From: Acidobacteriota bacterium
Lineage (GTDB): Bacteria; Acidobacteriota; UBA6911
DNA: 8,642 bases
Reading direction: 5' to 3'
Assembly: GCA_017860075.1 (NCBI GenBank)
Contig: JAFNAH010000188.1
Coordinates: 1-8,642 of the forward strand
Below, piece by piece: positions 1-5,138 of this stretch. How positions within the stretch are numbered: the stretch's first letter is position 1; every line of letters begins with the position of its first letter. The notes beneath the pieces are model-generated. The model had not been told where the DNA came from. It did not search any database and saw only the letters and a list, made by a program, of their open reading frames with translations. The position numbers were made by a program, and so were the translations under genes.

Positions 1-15
1 AGTGATCCGAAAGCC

Positions 16-114
16 ACCCCGAAGGGGTCGAACAGAAAAGCCCGGGGTGCAAACCCCGGGGTAGAGGCACAGGCTGAAGCATCAACCCTGCAGGGGTTGA
101 ACAGCTTCTGTGCC
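16..114. repeat. Cluster of three palindromic (REP-like) elements
   Basis: Three GC-rich inverted repeats lie in a row. The first is ACCCC/GGGGT at 16-28 with loop GAA. The second is a perfect 8-bp stem, CCCGGGGT/ACCCCGGG, at 41-60 with a GCAA loop. The third is a layered stem: TCAACCC/GGGTTGA (82-88 with 94-100), enclosed by GAAGC/GCTTC (76-80 with 104-108) and GGCACA/TGTGCC (66-71 with 109-114). Elements one and three are also direct repeats: 16-35 and 85-104 match at 17 of 20 positions, both ending GGGGTYGAACAG. This is the pattern of dispersed palindromic intergenic repeats rather than of a gene. On the minus strand the second hairpin is followed by CTTTT, so it could double as a weak terminator in that direction. 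No coding sequence is seen in bases 1-308. Confidence 0.6.
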
Positions 115-163
115 GCAGATACAGACTGCCCGGCCCGGCGGTCATACGGTTGCCAGGTTTTGA

Positions 164-176
164 ATCACCGCGTGAT
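164..176. promoter_or_regulatory. Possible operator, ATCAC-N3-GTGAT
   Basis: A short inverted repeat (ATCAC, 3-base gap, GTGAT) sits 12 bases upstream of the -35 hexamer of the kinase/deacetylase promoter, roughly where an activator would bind. Five-base half sites arise easily by chance, and no regulator gene lies in the window to pair with it. Confidence 0.2.
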
Positions 177-188
177 GCCACCCGCGCA

Positions 189-217
189 TTGTCTCGCGTC
201 TCCTGCTGAACTATAAT
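189..217 (+). promoter_or_regulatory. Sigma70-type promoter of the ROK kinase/deacetylase operon
   Basis: A perfect -10 hexamer TATAAT (212-217) is preceded by TTGTCT (189-194, four of six consensus bases) at the ideal 17-base spacing. Transcription would start near 224, giving a leader of about 85 bases before the ATG at 309. It is the only strong promoter match upstream of the two-gene operon. The predicted start lies before the ATG at 240, so promoter position does not separate the two possible ATGs; the ribosome binding site does. Confidence 0.65.
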
Positions 218-299
218 TGCGGCTCTTTGCAGTCTGCTGATGGGAATCCAGACAGGTCTGGTCAGGCCCTCGGCATGCGGTCAAAACTTGCCATCTTTC

Positions 300-304
300 G
301 AGGT
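300..304 (+). promoter_or_regulatory. Ribosome binding site choosing the ATG at 309
   Basis: GAGGT lies four bases before the ATG at 309. The upstream in-frame ATG at 240 has no purine-rich run at a useful distance and would add 23 residues with no family-like character. The start at 309 is therefore preferred. Confidence 0.5.
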
Positions 305-308
305 CATC

Positions 309-1715
309 ATGAGCACCCATCTCACAGGCCTGGATTTCAAAGCGGCGATGCCGGCACCCCTGGATCCGGCTTTCCGCCCCGCGTCTCTCTTCAACAGGGT
401 TTACCGTCAACTGGTTTCGCAGGAAGGGGGAGTGCCCGCCCGCATAGGTCTGGAACGGGGCGACGGATCCGTATCACTCTATGCGACGACCGTGCTGCCG
501 GGGAACCATCCTGGATCGGCACTGAGCCTTTACTACATCGAGCGCATCATCAAGTTCCTGCTGTGGCAGAGGGGCGGGTGGAGGGTTCACTTCGGCGGTC
601 CCCGAGAAATCGGCGAGCACATCCGCGCTACATACGCCAAGGGGGGGCCCCGCCACTTCGACGCCGACTTCATGGGCGGAGTGTACGAGCATCCATTCGA
701 GGTTGTCGTGACGGATCCGGGCCGAGTGCCGGAGGAGAAAGAGAATCCGGTCCCCCTCGGCCGCCACCTGGAAGGCTGTCGTGTAGGCTTCGACCTCGGG
801 GCGAGCGACCGGAAGGCGAGCGCCGTCGTAAACGGCGAGGCCATTTTCAGCGAAGAGGTGCCGTGGGATCCGAGGCACGCGACGAATCCGCAATACCATT
901 ATGACGGCGTCATGGACTCAATCCGCCGGGCAGCGGCCAAACTCCCGCGTCTGGACGCAGTCGGCGGCAGCGCTGCCGGAGTCTATGTCAATAACCGTGC
1001 CCGCGTTGCCTCGCTTTTCCGCGGGGTTTCCGCGCAGGATTTCGAAGAGAAGATCGCCGGCATGTTCCTCCGCATACGCGATGAACTCGGAGTGCCGATG
1101 GAGGTGGTCAACGACGGTGAGGTAACCGCGCTCGCCGGATCGATGTCCATCGGGGACAACCCGGTGCTGGGCGTAGCCATGGGCTCGAGCGAGGCAGCCG
1201 GCTACGTAAACTCAGCCGGCAACATCACCGGCTGGTTGAACGAACTGGCCTTTGCACCGATTGACTACCGCCCCGATGCGCCGGCCGACGAATGGTCCGG
1301 GGACATCGGGTGCGGCGTCCAGTACTTTTCCCAGGTGGGCGCGATCCGTGTCGCGACCGGAGCCGGGATGGCCTTCGAGCCGAATCTCGGGCTGCCGGAG
1401 AAACTCGTGCGCCTGCAGGAGAAGATGCGCGGCGGCGATCCTCTGGCCGAGAAGGTCTACCGGACCCTGGGAGTCTACCTTGGTTACGGCGTTGCGCACT
1501 ACGCCGACTTTTACGATCTGAAGCATGTCCTCATCCTCGGGCGCGTCACCACGGGTCCCGGCGGTGACATCCTGATTCAGACAGCAAAAGATGTGATCGC
1601 GCGGGAATTCCCGGAGCTTCACGATCGCATATCTCTGCAGTTGCCGGATGAAAAGAGCAGGCGCGTGGGCCAATCGATAGCCGCAGCGAGCCTGCCTGCA
1701 ATGAAGGGAGAGTAA
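309..1715 (+). CDS. Atypical ROK-family sugar kinase
   Basis: This 468-residue protein belongs to the ROK (repressor/ORF/kinase) branch of the actin-like ATPase fold, cytoplasmic sugar kinases that use ATP. The phosphate-1 motif GFDLGAS is at residues 160-166. The catalytic Asp of the kinase family is D269 in VVNDG. The second phosphate loop is VLGVAMGSS (286-294), and a C-terminal ILGRVTTGPGG segment (409-419) matches the usual nucleotide-binding end. Two things are unusual. An N-terminal segment of about 155 residues comes before the kinase fold, where typical ROK kinases of about 300 residues begin. The ROK zinc motif is also degraded: residues 311-340 keep NEL and one GCG, but the usual His after GEL is lost (NELAF) and the CxCGxxGC cysteines are reduced to one. 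The gene ends two bases before a PIG-L deacetylase, so an aminosugar substrate is likely. Family assignment is firm; the substrate is inference, and a sugar-sensing role is possible. Confidence 0.8.
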   Translation: MSTHLTGLDFKAAMPAPLDPAFRPASLFNRVYRQLVSQEGGVPARIGLERGDGSVSLYATTVLPGNHPGSALSLYYIERIIKFLLWQRGGWRVHFGGPREIGEHIRATYAKGGPRHFDADFMGGVYEHPFEVVVTDPGRVPEEKENPVPLGRHLEGCRVGFDLGASDRKASAVVNGEAIFSEEVPWDPRHATNPQYHYDGVMDSIRRAAAKLPRLDAVGGSAAGVYVNNRARVASLFRGVSAQDFEEKIAGMFLRIRDELGVPMEVVNDGEVTALAGSMSIGDNPVLGVAMGSSEAAGYVNSAGNITGWLNELAFAPIDYRPDAPADEWSGDIGCGVQYFSQVGAIRVATGAGMAFEPNLGLPEKLVRLQEKMRGGDPLAEKVYRTLGVYLGYGVAHYADFYDLKHVLILGRVTTGPGGDILIQTAKDVIAREFPELHDRISLQLPDEKSRRVGQSIAAASLPAMKGE

Positions 1716-1717
1716 CG

Positions 1718-2572
1718 ATGAAACTGAGCCGAGAAAGTTCGGAAATCTACGTGCCGGACGGCGCCGACGTCTCCAGCACGCTCGGGCGGGTGTCACATAT
1801 CGCCGTGTCCGCGCACCAGGACGACATCGAGATCATGGCATTCCACGGCATCCTCGCCTGCTTCGGTATACCCGACAAACACTTCATGGGCGTGGTCGTC
1901 ACCGACGGCGCCGGAAGCCCGCGCGACGGGATCTACGCTTCCTATACCGACGAACAGATGCGGGCCGTGCGCAGGATGGAGCAGAAGAAGGCGGCCTTCG
2001 TCGGCGAGTACTCCGCGATGGCTTTCCTCGACCATCCCAGCAGCGCCGTGAAGGACCCGGGCAATGCCGGCCCGAAGGAGGACCTCAAGGCACTCCTTTC
2101 CGCGACGCGCCCCGCGGTCGTCTATACCCACAACCTTGCCGACAAGCACGACACTCACGTCGCCGTTGCGTTGCGCACGATCGCCGCACTGCGGGAGCTC
2201 CCGCGCGAGCAAAGACCCGCCAAGGTCCTCGGTTGCGAAGTGTGGCGGGACCTGGATTGGATGGTGGATCGCGACAAGGTCGTAATGCGCCTCGACGGGC
2301 ACGAGAATCTCGCCATGGCGCTCGTATGCATCTTCGATTCACAGATCGCCGGCGGGAAGCGCTATGACGTGGCGACCATGGGACGACGCCGGGCCAACGC
2401 GACCTACCTCGAGAGCCACTCGGTCGACACGGCGGAGATGGCCAATTTCGCGATGGACCTGACGCCCCTTGTAGTGGACGACAGCCTGAGCCCGACTGAG
2501 TACGTGCAGGACTACATTCGCCGTTTCGCGGGTGACGTCGGAGCAAGGCTCGCGAAGCTTTCGGCTCCCTGA
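1718..2572 (+). CDS. PIG-L/LmbE-family zinc-dependent de-N-acetylase
   Basis: This 284-residue protein has the hallmarks of the PIG-L/LmbE (MshB-like) family, cytoplasmic metal enzymes that remove the N-acetyl group from GlcNAc-containing sugars. SAHQDD (31-36) corresponds to the AHPDD motif: H33 and D36 are the expected zinc ligands and D35 the general base. HNLADKHDTH (138-147) supplies the third ligand, H147, with H144 nearby. VVVTDGAGSPR (59-69) and RRMEQKKA (85-92) are also family-like. The usual Pro of AHPDD is Gln here. The start follows the kinase stop by two bases, with AGGGAG in the kinase's last codons as ribosome binding site, so the two genes are co-transcribed and probably translationally coupled. 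The pair suggests that an N-acetylated sugar is deacetylated and phosphorylated in the same pathway. The natural substrate (free GlcNAc, chitobiose or a conjugate) cannot be read from sequence. No signal peptide is seen. Confidence 0.87.
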   Translation: MKLSRESSEIYVPDGADVSSTLGRVSHIAVSAHQDDIEIMAFHGILACFGIPDKHFMGVVVTDGAGSPRDGIYASYTDEQMRAVRRMEQKKAAFVGEYSAMAFLDHPSSAVKDPGNAGPKEDLKALLSATRPAVVYTHNLADKHDTHVAVALRTIAALRELPREQRPAKVLGCEVWRDLDWMVDRDKVVMRLDGHENLAMALVCIFDSQIAGGKRYDVATMGRRRANATYLESHSVDTAEMANFAMDLTPLVVDDSLSPTEYVQDYIRRFAGDVGARLAKLSAP

Positions 2573-2611
2573 GGCACGCTGCAGAGCGTCACGGGGCAAG
2601 CGGACAGTGCG

Positions 2612-4249
2612 TCAGAGTGAAGAACCGCGCTGCCCGGTGAAGAGGCGGGTAATTTCGTCTGCGGCGAAGGACACCCACGGCCGTCCTTCGCCCCTCGTCT
2701 CTATTCCCTCGCCCGGCCCCAACACCTCGCCGATGTGGGTGACCCGGATCCCTGCCTGACGGAGTCGAGACGACAGAGCGTCACTCGTCTCCGGGCTGCA
2801 TGTTATAAGCAGGCTCCCCGAAGCTATCAGTCCCAGCGGGTCGAGGCCGAGTGCGCGGCAGATCACTCTCGTCTCTTCCAGGATCGGTATTGCCGACACG
2901 TCCACGGCGATGCTGTGCCCGCCCGCAGCGCCGAGCTCCTCGAGGGCCGTGGCAACCCCGCCCTCAGTCACGTCGTGCATGCCGGTCACACCCTCGAAGC
3001 CGGCGGCTATGCCGGCTTCCTCCACCACGCTGATACCCGGACTGATCAGCAACTCGCCGCACCTGTCTGTCACCTCGGGCGGCACACCGAGACGATCCAG
3101 TTCCGCGGCAAATTCGCGTCCGATGATAGCGCTCCCTTCGAGCGCCGCTGCCTTGGTGATGAGGATGTGGTCTCCGGATGCCATCTTCCGCTTGTCGATG
3201 AGACGGCGCCTGGCCACAGTGCCGGCGACCTGGCATATGACGACCGGGCGATTTACAGCGTCGGTTACTTCCGTGTGCCCGCCGCAAACCACCATTCCGT
3301 GACGGCCGGCCACGCAGCCCAAGTCACGAATGACCTGTCGAACCTGGAACGCGGTCGAACCCGGCGGAAAAAGCAGGGTGCTCAAGAGCCACCTCGGCTT
3401 CGCCCCGCACGTGGCAACATCGTTTGCATTCACCGTCACGGCGTAGTGCCCGATGGAATCGGCGACGTAAGTTACAGGGTCGGACTTCAACACAAGCACT
3501 TCATCCCCTTCCAGTTCTACTGCCGCGACATCCTCTCCCACGGCAGGCCCGAGCAGGAAGGGCGGATCCGGCAGCGGGAGTTCCTTCAGGAATCCGCGGA
3601 GCAGATGATTGGGGAGCTTGCCGGCATGGAGCGGCGAGTGCAGGGCGATGATGTCTTTTACCTCGTCCAGCCTGTCGATCGTAAAATCCGGCCTCGGTTC
3701 GTGGCAGACGAGGTTGCCCCGGTTCGTCAGAAAGGCAGTGACCGCGCCTGCCTTGTATCCGGCTTCCATATCAAAGAGATAGTCGCCGATGACCAGAACG
3801 TGGTCTGCGGGCACACCTATCCGCTCGGCCGCTGCCCTGATCCCATCCGGGCTGGGCTTCGGAGGATATGGATCGTCTCGCGTGAGGATCAGGTCAAAGT
3901 GCCCCGGCGTGAGGCTCGTGAAGTTCCTGAGAGCAATCTCGATGGACTGCGGGCTGTTCCGGCTTATGATTCCCGTCCTCAGTCCCTTTTCCCGCAGGTA
4001 CCGCACCAGGCCCTCCGCACCGGCATTCGGGCGAGAACGCGCGGCGGCTTCGACCTCGAATCGGTCCAGGATTTCCATCGCGTTGCAGCAGGCCGACTCG
4101 TCCTGCATCCCACCTATGAACTCCAGCACCGCCTGGTTCGGGGGACAGCCGATCGCGTCCCGGACGGCCGCGAAGTCAAGCGTGCCGGGCTCCGTCAGCG
4201 TCCCGTCGAAATCGAAAAGTACCGCCCTGATACAAATCGGTCGATCCAT
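2612..4249 (-). CDS. HAD-family phosphatase fused to AIR-synthase/HypE-like domain
   Basis: This 545-residue protein has two enzyme domains. Residues 1-205 are a HAD-superfamily hydrolase: motif I DFDGT (13-17, nucleophile D13 and D15), motif II Ser at 96 in GIIS, motif III K131 in PPKPS, and motif IV GDYLFD (D156, D160). Residues 212-540 are an AIR-synthase-related ATP-binding fold (PurM/HypE/ThiL/SelD group), with GED (238-240), KSDPVT (255-260), VNANDVA (273-279), GHTEV (324-328) and HDVTEGG (425-431). The C-terminus is RGSSL and lacks the terminal Cys that HypE needs for nickel-iron hydrogenase cyanide synthesis, so a HypE role is unlikely. All HAD catalytic residues are present, so both halves look active. 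A kinase/phosphatase or synthase/phosphatase pair acting on one metabolite is a reasonable guess; no pathway is assigned. No hydrogenase or thiamine gene lies nearby. The ATG at 4249 has a weak CAGG eight bases upstream and a promoter just beyond. The end converges on the deacetylase gene 39 bases away. Confidence 0.85.
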   Translation of the reverse strand: MDRPICIRAVLFDFDGTLTEPGTLDFAAVRDAIGCPPNQAVLEFIGGMQDESACCNAMEILDRFEVEAAARSRPNAGAEGLVRYLREKGLRTGIISRNSPQSIEIALRNFTSLTPGHFDLILTRDDPYPPKPSPDGIRAAAERIGVPADHVLVIGDYLFDMEAGYKAGAVTAFLTNRGNLVCHEPRPDFTIDRLDEVKDIIALHSPLHAGKLPNHLLRGFLKELPLPDPPFLLGPAVGEDVAAVELEGDEVLVLKSDPVTYVADSIGHYAVTVNANDVATCGAKPRWLLSTLLFPPGSTAFQVRQVIRDLGCVAGRHGMVVCGGHTEVTDAVNRPVVICQVAGTVARRRLIDKRKMASGDHILITKAAALEGSAIIGREFAAELDRLGVPPEVTDRCGELLISPGISVVEEAGIAAGFEGVTGMHDVTEGGVATALEELGAAGGHSIAVDVSAIPILEETRVICRALGLDPLGLIASGSLLITCSPETSDALSSRLRQAGIRVTHIGEVLGPGEGIETRGEGRPWVSFAADEITRLFTGQRGSSL

Positions 4250-4277
4250 GGGGAGAACCTGTCCGTGTCGTGTGCCA

Positions 4278-4307
4278 AATGTAGGGGCAAAGGGGTAGAG
4301 GGGTCAA
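4278..4307 (-). promoter_or_regulatory. Sigma70-type promoter for the HAD-AIR fusion gene
   Basis: On the minus strand TTGACC (4307-4302, five of six consensus bases) is followed after 18 bases by TACATT (4283-4278, four of six). Transcription would start near 4271, leaving a short leader of about 22 bases before the ATG at 4249. The spacer is made of regularly spaced C-runs, the complement of the G-run repeat. Confidence 0.5.
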
Positions 4308-4318
4308 GGAGCAATGGG
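4284..4318 (+). repeat. Eight-base-period G-run repeat (possible G-quadruplex)
   Basis: G-runs recur every eight bases on the plus strand: GGGG at 4284, 4292 and 4300, GG at 4308 and GGG at 4316, separated by A-rich spacers (CAAA, TAGA, TCAA). Three four-base runs plus two shorter ones could form a two- or three-layer G-quadruplex. The repeat fills the -35/-10 spacer of the minus-strand promoter. Function is inferred only. Confidence 0.5.
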
Positions 4319-4345
4319 AAAACTTGGCAAATCGAAGCCACCCTC

Positions 4346-4475
4346 GGGGTCGGTATTGGAATCGGGCTCGGTCCCGGTATCGATCGGGGGTCGGCCTGTG
4401 CGCAGGGGCCCATCATCCAGTCGTGTGATCTCGAATGCCGATTGCGATTGCGACCCCGATTCCGACGCCGACACT
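4346..4475. repeat. Two inverted arrays of a degenerate hexanucleotide
   Basis: Bases 4346-4381 are six units of the form GGNNYY (GGGGTC, GGTATT, GGAATC, GGGCTC, GGTCCC, GGTATC). Bases 4440-4475 are six units starting GA (GATTGC, GATTGC, GACCCC, GATTCC, GACGCC, GACACT). The second array is the reverse complement of the first in type. The segments 4349-4370 and 4451-4472 are complementary at 18 of 22 positions, with an 80-base spacer (4371-4450), so a long imperfect hairpin or cruciform is possible. Units are diverged, consistent with an old expansion or a dispersed repeat family. Confidence 0.6.
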
Positions 4476-4596
4476 GAGGACGGTCCATGGCTTAGCTATG
4501 CCTTCGCCGCCGACATTGTTGTATCCTTCTGTGACGGCTGCGCCCCAGGGATTCATCGTCTAACGCGTAAGGGACGCAAGTCAGCCCCCGGGGTGA

Positions 4597-4600
4597 AAGG
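4597..4600 (+). promoter_or_regulatory. Ribosome binding site supporting the GTG start at 4609
   Basis: AAGG lies eight bases before GTG at 4609. No in-frame ATG occurs until codon 37 (inside the first metal-binding helix pair), so GTG must be the start. Confidence 0.6.
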
Positions 4601-4608
4601 ATTCGACC

Positions 4609-5100
4609 GTGGCAGCTACCATCGACTACTCAACACTGACACTCAAGGACGCGCTCGACCTGGCTATCCTGATCGAGGATGAAGCCAGGGATCGATACAC
4701 GGAGTTTGTCGATCAGATGTTTTTCCGTTTCATGGCAGCCAACGAGACCAGGCACGGCCAGCAGCTGACCGCAAAGCGGCAAGCCCTCTTCGGGAATGAG
4801 CCTTCGCGCATGAACCGGGATATGCTGTGGGACGTCGAAGCACCGGAATACGCAGAGGCTCACGCCTTTATGTCACCCAGGGAGGCTATGCAGGTGGCCA
4901 TGCGATGCGAGATCAAGGCCCGCGACTTCTTCGTGCAGGCCCTCGTGCGGGTCCCGGACCCGGATGTCAGGCATCTGTTCGAGGAATTGCGCGACGAAGA
5001 GGTCGAGCATGAAGAACTGGTCAGGAAGGAGTTGGCCAAACTACCCCCCGGGCCGGACATAAATCCCGACGACTACGCCGACGAGCCAGTTGCGCAGTGA
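4609..5100 (+). CDS. Rubrerythrin/erythrin-like ferritin-family diiron protein
   Basis: This 163-residue protein is a four-helix-bundle diiron protein of the rubrerythrin/erythrin type, expected to bind iron and act in iron handling or peroxide defence. The ligand pattern is complete: E23 (EDEARDRY), E46 and H49 (ETRH), E101 (EIKARDFF), and E131 and H134 (EVEH). It lacks the C-terminal rubredoxin Cys pairs, so it is not a full rubrerythrin, and it lacks the membrane domain of erythrin-VIT fusions. The tail is Pro/Asp-rich (GPDINPDDYADEPVAQ). The spacing from E23 to E46 is 23 residues, whereas in rubrerythrin the first ligand pair is about 33 apart. The hairpin around residues 37-38 (DQMFFRF) therefore looks about ten residues short, with the frame kept. 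This could be a real in-frame deletion or a sequencing/assembly error. The gene stands alone, converging on the DUF4434 gene 38 bases away. Confidence 0.8.
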   Translation: MAATIDYSTLTLKDALDLAILIEDEARDRYTEFVDQMFFRFMAANETRHGQQLTAKRQALFGNEPSRMNRDMLWDVEAPEYAEAHAFMSPREAMQVAMRCEIKARDFFVQALVRVPDPDVRHLFEELRDEEVEHEELVRKELAKLPPGPDINPDDYADEPVAQ

Positions 5101-5138
5101 CGAAAGAGCGCGGAGTGCCGGAATCCGGGTAGCAGCGT

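Larger units (their letters stand above)
4250..4608. other. Divergent intergenic region
   Basis: These 359 bases separate the divergent HAD-AIR and ferritin genes. They hold the fusion-gene promoter, a G-run repeat and two inverted hexanucleotide arrays, each listed separately. Short reading frames crossing it translate to low-complexity strings (alternating Asp on one strand, Pro or Arg/Asn on the other) produced by the hexamer arrays and are not genes. In the 130 bases before the ferritin start I see no convincing -35/-10 pair, so its promoter is not located. Confidence 0.7.

Noticed and set aside
240..308. Upstream ATG at 240 for the ROK protein
   Set aside because: No ribosome binding site, and the 23 added residues have no family character. 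The ATG at 309 has GAGGT in front.
227..904. 225-codon plus-strand frame overlapping the ROK gene
   Set aside because: Low-complexity Arg/Pro/Gly translation in another frame of a clear kinase gene, so a shadow.
2573..2611. Possible bidirectional terminator between convergent genes (ACGCT-GCAG-AGCGT at 2576-2589)
   Set aside because: Only a five-base stem and no T-run on either strand.
2612..3615. Calling the C-terminal half of the fusion protein HypE
   Set aside because: The terminal Cys essential for HypE chemistry is absent (the protein ends RGSSL) and no hydrogenase maturation genes are nearby.
2735..4477. 580-codon plus-strand open frame opposite the HAD-AIR gene
   Set aside because: Its translation has no recognisable domain and is antisense to a gene with two complete sets of catalytic motifs. 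Long antisense frames are common in GC-rich genes.
4314..4682. 122-codon frame with alternating Asp residues
   Set aside because: The Asp-rich string comes from the hexamer array, and the frame runs into the ferritin gene out of register.
5101..5138. Possible terminator between the ferritin and DUF4434 genes
   Set aside because: Only CCGG-AAT-CCGG, a four-base stem without a T-run.
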